Origin: Pyricularia pennisetigena
Taxonomy: Eukaryota > Ascomycota > Sordariomycetes > Magnaporthales > Pyriculariaceae
Length of the DNA stretch: 64,000 nucleotides
Assembly: GCF_004337985.1 (NCBI RefSeq)
Contig: NW_021940923.1
Span: 907,951-971,950, forward strand
Direction: 5' to 3'
Numbering within the stretch: the first letter of the stretch is position 1; each line of letters begins with the position of its first letter. Below are positions 12,089 to 24,890 of this stretch, piece by piece. The position numbers and the translations under genes were made by a program. The notes beneath the pieces were generated by a model. The model searched no databases. It was not told the origin of the DNA and saw nothing but the letters and a program-made list of their open reading frames with translations.

Positions 12089-12829
12089 GTATTATATGGG
12101 TAGGGAGGTGACTGTACGCATGTAGCGGCGAAAGGGCTTGCTGCGCGCTGTGTAAAATCGTCAAGCCGATGTAGTTCTTGGTGCCTAGGAAACTTACCAG
12201 GAGGATACCGCCAGATCGTCTGGAAAGCCCAATGGGCCGCATGATCGCTGTCAGGAGTGCGATGTTATCACCGCAAGCCTAATGAGCGCGGAGGGGTGGC
12301 TAGGGACCTGGTTGTGGGAAGTCCTGGAGATACTCCGTGTGCGGCAACCGGCCCTCTCGAAATTTTGAATGAGCCATGGGGAATCCGGGGTCTCAGGTAC
12401 ATGTGGGGCACAGACTCATAAATAGCGGCCAATGAGGTACCATTGATTTAACAACCTGGCGCGGCCTTCGAAAGCAATTGAGGCCGATGTCGCAAGTGAG
12501 AACCGTTAGAATTATTACAACTTGAGTCCTTTGCTTTCACTGCAATTGCCTGGCCCAGTCGTGCAGTGAAAGCAGCCCATGTGCCGTTTATTAATCAATC
12601 AACAAAACCCCCAAACTCCTCAACACCAAACAAGCAAATCAGATTCTAAAGTTTCGTAACATAGCAGTGTTTGGTTTGTTCCTCCCCAATGCAACCCATT
12701 CCTTTGAACGGCCCATATTCGTCGCAGCTCATAGTCGTAGCCCTGATCTCGGCATCAAGAGTGACCCGCTCGTCTAATAACTCCCCATTGTTGTTCCCTT
12801 CGACCTATAATCCTCAAATACGATTGGCC
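12089..12829. promoter_or_regulatory. Intergenic region: aconitase promoter and 3' flank of RAD52
   Basis: Both neighbours are on the minus strand, so this holds the promoter of the aconitase gene and the 3' flank of RAD52. A CCAAT element in the + orientation (12429-12433, within gccaatgag) and a second near 12230 (cccaatggg) are candidate CBC sites. No gene is supported. Confidence 0.4.
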
Positions 12830-14709
12830 TTAATTGAGCTTCATTCTTTTGGCATCCCCGGGCGTCCCAGTGCCATTTGTGGTCCCGTTGGGCACATCCG
12901 CTAGTGGTGGCCGCTTCATCATAGTGGGTGGCCTATACTGATTCCTATTCGAGAGCGGACTTGCAGCCCCACCGGGAGCTCCAATGCGTCGGGACTGGTC
13001 AAACTGAGGGTTGAGAATGCTTCCACGCTGTTGGGGTGGCTGTTGTTTTTGTGGCTGGAGCTGTGCGCCATTCCCGGTATTGTTAGAAGGATTGTCATTA
13101 ACAAGCCCTCCGCCATCTTGGGCAAGTTTACCCGGAACATGCTGGCCTGTTCTTGACACTGGCTTCGAAGACGAGTGATCAATGCCGGGCGTCTTGCGAA
13201 TCGAGGGACTTTCTGCTTTTGGGTTAAACAAGACTGCAGGCATCGCTGTCCCTGGCGGTGGAAGGGAGGCATCATCCGGGACCCTCGCAACCGCACGCGC
13301 TGAGAAGAAAGCTACAGGTTCTGCACCGTTTGGAGCAGTTGGAGGCCCATTGTTAGGCTGCGGTGGTGTGTTTTGCTGTGGGCCGTTACCAAATGGCCGC
13401 TGCTGTTGGCCCGTACCGTTGTGAGTGCTGTTGTTGTTCTGCGGCGGAGGAGTTGGCCGGCCCTGGGTTGCCATTTGAGGTGGAGGACGAACTCCATGAT
13501 TATTCTGTTGATTGTTCATAGAACCGTTCTGAGGGCCTGATCTCTTGATTTGGTGGTTGGGAGTTTGAGGTTGAGGGCGTCCGGTCGGACCATTTGTCAA
13601 GTTGATTCGTGAGGATGGTTGCATTGGCCGCTGCTGGTTTGACTGGTTCCCTGAGGGAGCGCCTACCCCCCTACTCGTGGTGCTCGCTCCACTGTTGCCG
13701 CTGCTACCTGATGTATATGAATTTTCAGGGAGAACGACCTCATCCGGATGGCTGTCTGCATCTACAACGCAAAAGTCGGCTTCGTCAAATTCTGTGGGAT
13801 TATTAGTCTGGGTCAAGGTACATGTAATACTAGGAGATTGTCGGATAACTTACCTCCGAGCAAATCATCGAAAGAATCTGCCTCTTGTCTAACTGTCAGT
13901 ACACATTCCTCCGAAAAGAGAGAATATACAAATACGAACCTGGCAGAGATGGCAATGGAGGATGGGCCGGCGCTGAGACACCATTTGATGGTTCTGGCTT
14001 AACGGGCGGAAGGCTGGGTTCTGCAGCAACATCCTTCTTGGCAAAGTCCGCGTGCCGGTGCAGGTTCAGCTCGTCGAACTTGGTCGGCTCGACCTTGAGC
14101 TTGGTCACCTTGGCCAGATATGCCTTGTCGTAGACGCAGTTTCCTAGCACATTGCCAAAGTTCCTGAGCGCCCTCTTCAGGGCATCCGTGGTTCCCTCCT
14201 TCTTTGCCTTTTCGAAAGCCATGGCCTTGCCCTTGCAGTTCTCAATGTGTCCATATCCAATATCCTCATGAAACGTCCCATCCCGCAGGGTCACGCGCAC
14301 GACAACATGCAGCCCAAGCGAGATTTTGAGAGTCTGTGGGTGCTCATCCACAAAGTCGACTTGGATGTTCTGAATCGATGATGACCACCCGTTGAAGCCA
14401 AACACCTCGTTGGCAAGTCCAATGACCTTCTCGGCAGCGACATAGTGAACTTTTTGCCCCGAGGGACCCGCGCGAGCTGATAAGTACTCGGGTCCTAGCT
14501 GTCTTTCCAGTCGTGTCTGTAGCGTTGCAATCTCTTGGGCCGTGTATTCGGATATACGGGGCTTTACATCTTCGAACGGGTTCGAGATGCGACTGTGTTG
14601 GTCGCCAGGACTGATTTTGGAAATGACGCAAGCCCATTAGTAAGACTTTCTATGCCATGCGTTGAATTAGGGAATGATAGCTTAGATGCAGGGCAACTCA
14701 CGCAGGCAT
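12830..14709 (-). CDS. RAD52: DNA repair protein Rad52 (recombination mediator)
   Basis: Rad52 loads Rad51 and anneals single strands during homologous recombination in the nucleus. Four exons (14709-14702, 14610-13940, 13892-13854, 13791-12830) give 559 residues. The first exon is only 8 nt and encodes MPA minus its last base; it was chosen because it supplies the start and the phase fits. The conserved Rad52 fold covers about residues 15-200, with NPFEDVKPRISEYT, GPSGQKVHYV, FGFNGWSSSI, GYGHIENCKGKA and DALKRALRNFGN. The C-terminal half is Gln/Asn/Pro-rich and disordered. A short acidic segment encoded partly by the 39-nt third exon (EADSFDDLLGGEFDEADF) resembles the acidic RPA-interaction region of fungal Rad52; that role is inferred. 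Confidence 0.95.
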
Positions 14710-16126
14710 CGCGGGGGAGCGTAAACGACGTCAGCTAGTTGCACATGAGAAGCGGATAACGATAGTTCGGCTAATGTTGGTTTCTCGAGATGAATTATAA
14801 GACTTGATACAGAGCTTTTTCACAGCTGGTCGCGGATTGAATACCAGGCAGGCTGCTAGATAACTTAGGCGGGGGGAGGTAGGCAGGTACGCAGAGCTGC
14901 TGTGGCGATGATGGATGATGATCAGCACGTCTGCCTAGACGCGACGTGACTGCTAAACCCCGTCCATGAGAGGCAGAAAGTCGCGTCAACCACGCACCAC
15001 CACGTGACGTAAACCATTTTTACCCCACCACCGTAAGCACCTGACCATGAGACCCCGCAGGCCCTGTCACCTGGGACAAGGTTTGGCTTCTTTGTTTATG
15101 TCTGGGTTGAGACAGTTCAATTGCATTCGGGCCATGGACTAAGATCCCTATCTCAAAGCATCCTCACGGAACAAGAAATGACAGTGCCAAACTCTTAACA
15201 AAATCCATCAAACTTCTGTGCTCATCTCACAACCCTAAGTTCATCACGAAAACTACAATCGTCTGAATATCCTCCGTCCAGCGCCCCTTGCGTGCAGTCT
15301 TGATTCTCTCGTTTTTCATTTCAAACCGTCTTACTCATGCTTTTATATTTCATGGAATGGGACCTTGCATATTTTCAGTCATTGTAGAGATACCGTTACA
15401 AGCCCTGATTGATTGCAGAACGAATGTCTGCTACTCTTTGTTTTTACCTAATTTCCGCATCCAACGAATTGCACGCAAGCGAGGGCTCACCGAATGCAAA
15501 GGCCGGGCGAGTGAGTCCCATTCACAATACCGAGTCATTCAGCACGACAAAGTTTAAGTATGACAACCATATTACACGTTAACTACTTATGTTTACCTGG
15601 ACGAGCCCATAGGTCGGATCCCACGCATGCGGTAATGGAAATAGTGCAGCAGTAAGAAAACTAAATTGCAGGTTCATGGTTAAACAATTAATAGAATGCA
15701 GACAGCTGTGTGAGTGGAAAATAAGGTAGTGCTATCGGGGCTTGTTCCTCGTGGAAGGACATCCCATATGCAGAGCATGAAATTGTGAGGTGACAGTGAT
15801 AAGAAAGAAATGATATGTTATAGAAAACAAAGACACCAAAAGAGTTATGGAATTATGACGGATATCTTGCGGCATGATACCGGCGGAAAACAAGCAAAGA
15901 AAGACTCAAAATGCAAACGCCGTCGTTAATAGCAAGGTATAAATACTCCAACCCCCCAGAAAGAGAGAGAGAGAGGGAGGGGAAAAAAAAAAGACGAAAG
16001 AAAGAAAGAAAGAGCAAATATATTCCTGATTGCGGATAAAATATTGCTTGCCGAGAACAAAGCAGGTAAACACCAGTAGTCGTTACTTTCATAGCTAGCG
16101 AAGACGATGCGGCACGGGTAGTTTCG
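14710..16126. other. Intergenic region: RAD52 promoter and 3' flank of the Sts1 gene
   Basis: This is 1.4 kb without a supportable gene. Short purine-rich microsatellites lie at 15961-15980 (GA repeats) and 15995-16013 (GAAA repeats), close to the end of the Sts1 gene. The RAD52-proximal 300 bp are richer in GC. No RNA gene is seen. Confidence 0.5.
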
Positions 16127-17186
16127 CTACCACGGCCCGACACGAACAGGATTGCCGTATGTGCCGTTTACCAGCTGGTTAAGTATAGAGTTTGAGTCGC
16201 CTCCGGCTCCGGAGCCGGACGGTGATGAAGCGGAGCCATTCGGGTTGTTGGGGTTGCTGTTGCCGATCCATCCATTGCTAGCCATGGCCTGCATTGCAGA
16301 CCCTAGCCTTCCACCCGACTGCTGGTTGTGTTTAGCCAGCAGCTGATCCCAGCCTCCTGTGTGCAAGACGAAGCCTCCACCTCGTTTTGAGGCCTCCGTG
16401 ATGACTAGAGCCCAGGCCCTCGAAATCTCATCATATGCGTTGTCTTTGTGCTGCCGGTAAGCCTGGCTGTCCCAATCCGGCAGTTCATGCACAACCTTTG
16501 TGGCTCCGTCAAGATACTGCAGCGAAGCGGTGACTTGTGTTTCTATCGGCGGCAGAAACTGCGGTGTAAAATCTGAGATGGCATCCACGAGCGCCATGAG
16601 CGGCTGCTTGACCCGGTAATAGGTATAGTCTGAGCTCGTTTGGCCATATGGGATCGCTGCCCGTAGCCTTTGCTGGTAATCTCGCAGGATGCCGAGCGCC
16701 GAACCGACAGAAGGGCGCGGGGCGCTGTTGACGACCTCCTGTCCAATATCCGGATGTCGCTCGCAGATCTTTTGCAAGACCGTTCGGAGCTGTGTCGTGT
16801 CAAGCGTCTCAAGTAGTCTAGGTAATGGGAGTGGACGTCCTGAGGCCTCGGCGGCTCTAATCTTTTTTGAGGGTCTGGAAAGCTGTCTCGACGGGATCGC
16901 AGGTGAGCTCAGTGGCGACACTGACATCTCGTCACCCTCATTGTCGTCGGCCTTTCGCTTGCGGGAAGTCATGTTTGTGTAGGGAGAATCTGCGGTCATG
17001 TTAGGATTTTTATCTTTGTTCCCAGCGATGGCAAAAAAAAACAAAAAAAAAATCATTTTTGCAATCTCTCTCTTTTCTGAGAAGAACGGCTAGAATGTGA
17101 GACTTACGAGATCGTGGAGGTGATAGTCGTGATGTTTCGTATTGGTGAGGAAAGGGCGTGGGTTGTGGTGTGAGCAGAACGTTCAT
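16127..17186 (-). CDS. Tethering factor for nuclear proteasome, Sts1/Cut8 family
   Basis: Sts1/Cut8 anchors 26S proteasomes in the nucleus. Two exons (17186-17108 and 16989-16127) join to 313 residues. The N-terminus MNVLLTPQP, then SPPRSHSP and the basic cluster SRKRKADD, is the family's nuclear-localisation block. The central helical Cut8 domain, about residues 65-225, contains LLETLDTTQLRTVLQKI, YYRVKQPLMALVDAI and the helices around AWALVITEASKRGGGF. The tail is Gly/Ser/Asn-rich and disordered. The open frame upstream of exon 2 (17010-17213) reads through the intron and starts at TTG; ATG 17186, in a good context (CACCATCATG), was chosen instead. Divergence between fungal Cut8 proteins is high, so the assignment rests on the whole pattern. 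Confidence 0.88.
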
Positions 17187-18414
17187 GATGGTGGCGATGG
17201 ACGTGGGAGCCAAACAGGGCCACTACGCCTTTGGTGGAGGTTTGACCAAAATTCTATCGGTATTGTGTCGGTCGCTAGCGACTTCTGATTTTCTGCGATT
17301 ATTCGCGGCCCGTTTCCAGGCTCTTCAAACGTGGCGCCAGGTTGCGTTTTGAGCGATATGGGCGAGGACAGAAAATGCCAGAGTGGGTTGAAAGAGTCGG
17401 TCGTTAGACGTGCGGAGCAGGTATGGAGGGAGAAAGACGGACTAAGGCTGCTGGCGGGCGGAGTTTTTTTTTTTTTTTTTGTTTGTTGATGAAAAGAGAG
17501 AGGGGCCCGTTTCAATCGGTTTGCTCGTGTGGATTGATTGACTGAAGCCCAACCTGGCCTTGACACCACCTCCACAGACCAGAGACACCTCGCTTCCTCC
17601 CTTCAATCCAGTCATACAGCTGAGATCCCAGTTGCGCTAAGTCGCCAAGACATTAGTGAGGACCAAAACTGTGGGTGTATATATGTATGTTTTAGTCTCC
17701 GTGAGCGATTGTGACTGGCGACGCCCAGAGCTTTCGCATTCGATGCAACTTCCTCCGCCGCCAGCTGGCGCTGCAAGAGTAAAGTAAAGCGGGCGTGCCC
17801 CAGTCTTATTAATGAACTGGGATTATGCCGCTATAGCGATTGGGAGGCGGTCAAGAACATGAGATGTGGGCAAAGCCGGGCCGCTAGATGCATAGCGTAG
17901 CCACAGCGTTGTCGATCCAATTGCATAGAAATGTAACAATCGAGCATGAGCGGTTAGGCTGCAGGTTGGGTTTGTATGTATGACTAGGTAGCTAGGTAAG
18001 GCACATATAAAAATGCTGTAGGTAGAGGTCGTTTGTTTTATTCCTTTTGTTTCCTTTTTGTTTTCCTTTTCGAAATTCTTGCCAAGTCCAGTAAATCATC
18101 CAGTCAAAACTAGTCCGCTCAACTGGGGCTGTCAAGCAATACCCCTGAAGGGTGCGCATGCCACCGTCTTGCGGCTACTGTACGACGCTACACGATCCAG
18201 TCGTCATTGGCTCGAAGTCACCATAACAACCAACGCGGATAAGTATCAATGAGTCTCGGGTTTACAAGTCATCTTCATATTTTAGCTAAAGCAAAATTTC
18301 ATCGTAATAGTAATTCCTTGTTGTGTAGCCCTGTCGTCAAAAGAAGGCGAATATTTTACTAAGCGAAAAAAAGGTTATACATATCAGGTAGATGCCAGCC
18401 ATTAAGCACACAGT
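17187..18414. other. Intergenic region: Sts1 promoter and 3' flank of the bZIP-like gene
   Basis: No gene is supported in this stretch. It contains an 18-nt poly(T) run (17464-17481) and short open frames on both strands without domains. The portion next to 17187 is presumably the Sts1 promoter. The portion next to 18415 is the 3' flank of the next minus-strand gene. Confidence 0.5.
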
Positions 18415-20754
18415 CTAAGCCTTCCTTGCCAATATTATCTGGCCGTCCGCGGTCTTGAGGTTAGCCAATCCCCTGAGGTGGGGCATATCATGAAAAAACT
18501 GAGGCCCTAAGGTCCAGTTGTCGAGGTTTCTCAAATGGCTTTCGAAGGCCGGTGTGATAACTGGGTCGCTAGAGTTGTCGGTGCTCTCCAGCAGAGAGCT
18601 TCGATTCTTGTGAGGCCAGTTGAGTGATATAGTGTCCGTATAGACTCCGGCAAAGAGGTTAAATGGTACAGGGGGGTCCATTCCTGGATAGGGCGCGTTG
18701 TGATGCTTGACTATGCTGCTGTCGCCGATAGTGAGGCTGTCCTTGGCGTCATCGGTCATCCAGTAGCTTTTGAGTCCGGCAGCGTCTGCTTTTGCAAAGT
18801 CTCTGACTAACCTATCCCGCATACGTGGGAACGGACAATAGTCGATCCACACAGGGTGGGCAAGCATTACTTGCGAAGGCAGCGGGCGTATCCATGGAGG
18901 CAACAATTCGTAATTCTCGGGCGTAGGGTTGACCTGCCAGCGAAGATACAAAGTCATGATGAAGTGAATTGCTATGCGCTCTGGCTCGCCCGTCATGTGA
19001 GGGAAAGCATGTACAATGTCGGTGAAGACCTTTGATATCGGATGCAACGTACGCTCGTCCGGGGGTGTGGCGGACGGGTTTAGTAGTGAATATACTGACG
19101 GATAGCGAGGCCCAGTGATCTCTGACGGTGCGACACCTTCTGCGGCGCGTTGTCGACGCTCTTGCAATGTATTGTGGAGCATGCCGTCAAGTGGGCAAGT
19201 TCGCGGGCAATTTTTGACCGGCGTCGAGAAATCGGGAATAATTTCTCCAAGTTTGTCGACGTTACCTTCTGCACTGCCTTGTCCGCTAAGACCAGAGGTC
19301 ATGGTCAGGTCGTTAGGATCGGTAGGAGATGCTGTGTATAAGCGTGGGTCCAGTCGAGGTTGTAGATTTGGATCGAGATTAGGGTCTAAGCTGGCTTCGA
19401 TATTTGTATCGACAACGGCCGCTTGCAGTTGTTGTGATTGAGGTTGTTGCCGATAATGGAGGTCCTCAAGCTGAGGCAGTTGGCTGCCTTGTTGCGGCGG
19501 CTGCTGATGAGGAACTTGCTGGAGTAGTCCGTGCTGGTTAGGCTGACGATGTTGCGTTTGTTGATTAAAATAGTTGGAAACTTGGTGTTGCTGAAACCTT
19601 GATGGGACCTGACTACCATTCGGGGTCTGGACGTGAAAGGAGCGAGACGGATTTCCAGTGACAAATTCAGACACCATATTTTGTTGCCACTGTTGGTGCT
19701 GATTCTGACTGTGCTTGAGGTGGGAATGGCTGCCAGGGATATCAATCGACCCGGCAGGCGACGCAGTACCGTTCGGGGTCGAGACATGGTTGGATGGCGA
19801 TTCGGCAGACAAGATTGCTTGTGGGGGCATGTAGCCTGATGAATGGGCATGTTGATAGACGGGCGGGGTGGCGGTGTGGTTCTCGGTAGCCGCCGAGAGA
19901 CCGTTGTGCACACCGGTAACCACGTCAGGGCCTAGCAAAGGCTGAAGCATGCCAATAACGGTTGCAAGACGCTCCTTGATTTCCGCATTCTCGGCCTCGA
20001 CGGCCTCCTTAGCCTTGATCACAGCCTGGAGCTCTTGATAGGGCTTCTGGTTGGTCAACTCCTCGATGCGTCTCTTGAGGCTCTCAATCTCGTTGCGTGT
20101 CCGCTCCCTGATTGCGCGCTGCGCTTCTCTGTCTACATATGGGGTTAGCACCTGAAATATATCGAGACCAAGGGTATTAACGCTTCCACGACGAGCTACG
20201 TAGGGCTGAGAGAAGCAAACGAAACCCGAAGGACTGGGACCGGGATGCCAGGCCTCACGTCCAAACCATATGCGACGGGGCAAGTTAGGCCGGGTTACAG
20301 TGCGTTGGGTTTCTGATGCGGGATGATAAGAGCATAGCAGGAACAGTCATGGGCACATATCGTCCAAATCTGCCAACATACCGTTTGCCCGTTTCTTGGC
20401 AAGCTGCTCGGGTGTCAGATTGGCAACCCCACGCGAGCCAGACCCTGCCCCAGCACGCCGTTTTCTGCCGTCTGGCAGAGCAGTGTTGTTGCCGTCGGCC
20501 GCGCCACCGGTCCCGGTCCGTTGTCCGGAGGATGAGATCCCGCTTCCTTCCATTTCCCCATCATCAGGATGCTCCCGCTTCAAAGACCCAGAGCTGCGTC
20601 GTGAAGTCGACGTTGCCGGCGGTGCGGCCGCTGCATGGTCTGCCAGCCCCGCCAAGCCGCCGCCGCCCACTCCAATAACACTAGGTTCAAATGCTGTTTG
20701 GTGCTGGACGTCGGCCGCTGCTGCTGTTGCTTGAGAGCGCGTGCCGCCGACCAT
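18415..20754 (-). CDS. bZIP-like transcription factor with C-terminal DUF3425
   Basis: A probable nuclear DNA-binding regulator whose targets cannot be told. Two exons (20754-20382 and 20132-18415), with a 249-bp intron inside the basic region, give 696 residues. The N-terminal 100 residues are low-complexity with a basic stretch, GRKRRAGAG. The bZIP-like segment (about residues 112-170) reads EQLAKKRAN then DREAQRAIRERTRNEI, followed by a heptad-like coiled coil to ERLATVIGML. The middle (about 200-370) is strongly Gln/His-rich. The C-terminal domain (about 480-640) matches DUF3425, with PPWIRPLPSQVMLAHP and WIDYCPFPRMRDRLV. Aligned to canonical NxxAQxxFR, the Asn position is Asp in DREAQRAIR, as I recall for a known fungal subfamily. 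ATG 20754 is the first in frame. Confidence 0.86.
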
Positions 20755-21910
20755 GCTGGTCAAAAAATCACAGTGTTCCCGACGACTCGGGATAGCAAAG
20801 CGATGCCCGTCTCACACGGCCCTAGATTTAGGCGGGAAAACGGAGATGGAGAGGAAAAGAACCCGGTGACAGCACGGCCGGTAACTAAAAGCAACATCCG
20901 ATCTGGAAGCGGGCTACCTCCCAACCATCTGGTCGTGATCAATGTTTTCTTTGATTCTGCAGAAAAGAGCTTGTTTTGTCTCAATGATTCAACAAGGTGT
21001 AAAGGTTCACCTTTGCCCTGAGTCATGACATCGATTGAGGTGGAACTTTTTTTTTTTTTCTCTAGTAATTACCTTCTGATCTTTTTTTGCGCTACTCCCT
21101 CCTGGAATTTGAATGCACTTTCCCCCTTTACCATGGTATAAACTACGGTGGCATTTATTGCCAGAGTTAAGTGGGGAGGACATTAAGTGCGACATAGCTC
21201 AAAGTCAGGTAAAGCAGGGTCAGGTAGCTTCGAGAACTAAAACATTTCTCAAGGGAGGGAGGTACCAACCTACAGTAGGAAGGTTCCTCCGACACTATTG
21301 TTATCCCTGTCAGGTTTGTCGGCTTGTCGGTAAACCTAGCGGCGGCACACGACTCAGCGATACATCATGAACCAAGATCTCCACTGCTCACCTTGACCTG
21401 CCAAGCCTGCCGACAATACCTACCCACCTTGCGTAGCCAAACTGTTGACAAAATTAAAATGGGCACCAAATTTTGACTGGCAACCAAGACTGACTTTTGG
21501 AACAACAGGTCACATCCGCCAAGCTCAACGATTCATGGTTTAACCAATGCAGCAGGTAATATTGATCAATTTTATATTCATAAAATCGAGGTTGCTGCTG
21601 TAGCAAGTGTTTTGGTATGAATGTCATTCTGTCAAACGTGTGCTAGCTAGTACTTACGGTACTGTACTCAAAGATCCTAGTATCAAGGTCACTAATGACT
21701 GCGAACGCCATCTAGCGGAGTGTTTGGCGATAGTAAACTCCCGATTTAGCATCGCTTCGAGTTTGTAACAATTTTGTACCATTTCATCACGCAACTCCCG
21801 CCCTTGTCAGCAACGATTCGGTTCCCCAACCAGGCTGCTGATTTAGAGGCCCAGAGACGAGTCCACATTAACCGAAGCGATCTAGATTCCCGAATGCAGT
21901 CGACCAGATT

Positions 21911-21950
<40 letters not shown>

Positions 21951-22883
21951 TTATTATTCTTCTCTTTCAACTCCTCCTCCCACGTTTGGACCTACAGAGC
22001 TTAAATCCGTTTCAATTGGCTTTATCCGCTGTGACATTTGTTTTCATACTCTGGTTGGCTTCCCATTGCTCTAAACACAACCTATACAGATTAAATCAAC
22101 ACACTTTCAGCTCAAGTAAGCCCGCTTGCCGAAGACTATTCTAGAAACTGTCAAGGTCGTGCGCGTACTTTGTTAGCTAAATTATATTTACGGTTTGTTT
22201 GGCGAATAAGTAGGTCAAGGGTCTTTTTTTTTTTTTTTTATAGTTTTATTTATTTATTTATTTTTTATTCTTTCGGTTTTTGGTTTTTGGTTTTTGATAA
22301 CCTTGGCTTGCCACGTGCCCATGACCACCCTCGAGACGTCTCCTTGGATCGGTATCGCTTTCTTGAGGACGCCAATCCAGGTCACTGTATGATTAGCTTG
22401 CCCCGATTGGGTCTGGGTGGCAGCGAGCAAAGAGATCGGAATTTTGACGACACCCATTGCCCAGAGACAGGTTGACTATCACGGATAGACATCGTCAAGC
22501 TCAGTTCTGGATACCCTGGGAACCGTGGAGTTTGCCAATCTGTTCATCCTGACATGATTACTGGTCCATATTGCAACCAGTGCTTCTGTGTGCAACAGGC
22601 AATTCATCAAGGGTCATCCCGACTGCTCATCTGTTTCTCTCGTTTCATCTTATTTACTACTCCATGTTATCGTCTGCGCCATTCGCGGGTTTTCCTTGAG
22701 CTTGCCAAAACGCTACTTGCTCGCCCAATCGGCTAATCCCGCTTCACTGTCATAGGCCATCAATTCAGAGGGAACCGGTTTCTCCCTCGGAAGAATTTAA
22801 GGTCTCCGAATTTCTGTCCTCAGGTCTAGACCAGAGAAATCGAAAGACCCTTATTCAATCTATTTTGAGACGTTTACGATGGC

Positions 22884-22922
<39 letters not shown>

Positions 22923-23273
22923 CTCTCGTATATAATAAACGTTTCTTCGCCATGGGCTGCTTGGGAGGCATATTTAGCTACATTACTAGTCTCTAGGTCT
23001 AGAACTAAAACTTTTCTAGTGTAAAACTAACCCAAGTTTTAGTTCTGTTATGTGATTTTTTTTCTCCTGCACCCTTATTCGTGCAGAATAGGGCTCCCCT
23101 CGGTGCATATTGGATATAATTGCTCATCAAAGATAGCATTCGTGAACAGGAGAGCCAGTCTCACCAAAAGGCGGTTTATGTTACTGTAGAAGAATGGGTA
23201 AAAATATGTCTAGCTAGCTTCCTGGCTTCCAGCAACGTCCGCCTGCTTGTTGATCCTCCATCATTGACATCTC
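20755..23273. other. Long intergenic region with poly(T) tracts
   Basis: This is 2.5 kb with no convincing gene. It contains three poly(T) tracts on the + strand: 21913-21943 (31 nt), 22224-22239 (16 nt) and 22889-22918 (30 nt). The longest open frames (about 100 codons at 22170-22475 and 128 at 20635-21021) cross low-complexity T-rich sequence or the promoter of the bZIP-like gene and show no domain. The bZIP-like promoter and leader should lie at 20755-21300. Confidence 0.5.
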
Positions 23274-23575
23274 TTAGCCGCAGATAACATTGCCATTCTT
23301 GGTGACAAGGCTATATCGTTGCCAGGTCAGTTACTTGGTCACGTGGACGACAGTTTAGATGCATGTGACTGTAAAACTTACCATCCTGCACCGCTTCCAT
23401 CGCCGCAAAAGATGGAACCATCCGTCGAGGGGGCCTCACAGGACAGGCCGGCTTTCTGCTGCTTAGCAACCTCCTGAGCCTGCTTGCCGTCGTTCTTGCC
23501 TTTGCCTTCACCCTTTTGTGGCGCAGCCACGGCGAGGCCGGCAAGAGCGAGGACAAAAATGTTCTTGAACTGCAT
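23274..23575 (-). CDS. Small secreted cysteine-containing protein, 76 residues
   Basis: I do not recognise a family. Two exons (23575-23382 and 23310-23274) separated by a 71-bp intron join in phase. The N-terminus MQFKNIFVLALAGLAVAA is a clear signal peptide with cleavage probably after VAA. The mature part begins with a Lys/Gly/Gln-rich segment (QKGEGKGKNDGKQAQ), followed by a compact C-terminal module with four cysteines: LSCEAP, SIFCGDG, AGCLVTK and VICG, ending at the last residue. Four cysteines in about 32 residues suggest two disulfides. The intron splits the codon of the third cysteine. Size, signal peptide and spacing resemble small effector-like or antimicrobial fungal proteins; that is inference only. 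Confidence 0.72.
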
Positions 23576-24890
23576 TGTGGCGGGTTGGTTTGTTTTTTCC
23601 TGTTGATGAGAAGAAGAAGAAAAAAATTATCTTTAAAGAGATTGATGGACCGGCCGTCTAAGAGATGAAGAGAAATGAAGATTTTGAGGATGATAGAAGA
23701 CCACAACAGGGGTTTAGTGAATTTGGAGCAGCATCAATTTATATTAAACGGGTGTGGCCGCCAAAAAGGACGAAGTATGAGCTTGATCCTATGCACAGCA
23801 AATTTCAACCTTGCTACCAGCTATTTTTGGGATTCCAAGTGGTTGTTCTGTGGTCTTGACTGCCAGCCCCCTTCTCTCCTGTTTCGATGTATGGTGGGGG
23901 GAGTTAAAGCGTCGACTTTTGAGACCGACGAAACAAAACGCTCTAACTGATCCCTGATGCAAGCTCGCTATAGTTCGACCAAAAGATTTATTGATTGGCG
24001 AGCAAATCTTCGAAACATGTCTAGGGAAAAGAAGACAATAGCCGCCTTTCTCCGGGCTTGTAATTACTATTTTCGGCGTTGTTGATGAAAAAGTCTCAAT
24101 GCCGACCCTTGCCCACTTATTGGAAATTTCGATGCTAGTGGCCGGCCGACTGGTCGGACTGCTGCCTGTCATCCGATGAAAGTGAACTACATCCTTGACA
24201 GTTGAGTCAGTAAATCTTGACGTTCGATCATTGATTCCATTTGCCAACCCATCATACTGTAAGTATCATCAAGATTTTATGGTTAAGTTAAGTCAACATA
24301 AACTATAACCAAGAGCGATGGGTCTTGTACCATTGCCGCTACCCCTGATTGCTTCTGCTGATCGGTGACATTCTCGCTTGGAGATCATTGTAAGAAATTA
24401 TCTTCATTGGGATATAATTACCTGGACACTCCTTTCACCTGATCACGGAGACATATGTTTCAGGAAGCCACTGTGTTCTTCAGGGGTTGGCATTTGGTTG
24501 AGGTACTGAATCGTACAAATCACGAAGCTGGGGTTGCGGGGGTGTTAATCCTCAATTTCACCGTGGGACATCCTATTTCGTAAGTAAGCTGTCTTCCCTT
24601 TGACACGTGGCACTGAAACACAAAGGGCAAGAAGAAGCGTTTTCAACACACATGCATTGGTTACGAGGTGGATCTCTGGCAAGTTGATATGTATGCACTA
24701 TTTATGTAAATCCTGCGCTTGCTGCCGAATCGGACCATTGCAAGTTTCCTTTTTTTTTTTTTTTTTAGACCAGCACCGCTCGCCTGTCGTGAGGCTTCAA
24801 CCTGTGCATGCGACGCTCGCTTGCCACGTTTAGGCACTCCCATAGGCTTTGAAACAGTATAGATAGACTGAAGGGCATCTCAGGTTCTCA
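23576..24890. other. Intergenic region upstream of the small secreted protein gene
   Basis: Noncoding as far as I can see. A minus-strand frame at 23789-24247 (152 codons) has no domain or signal peptide and lies where the promoter of the small secreted protein should be. A 19-nt poly(T) lies near 24749-24767. Confidence 0.45.

Noticed and set aside
11952..12242. Alternative first exon for the aconitase gene (MRPIGLSRRS with donor GTAAGT)
   Set aside because: Joining it at the CCAG acceptor puts the aconitase out of frame. The other candidate acceptor meets an in-frame TAA. The start at 12088 already supplies a good mitochondrial presequence.
22170..22475. 101-codon plus-strand ORF and overlapping minus-strand ORF at 22254-22457
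   Set aside because: They cross a T-rich simple-sequence stretch, and no domain or gene structure is visible on either strand.
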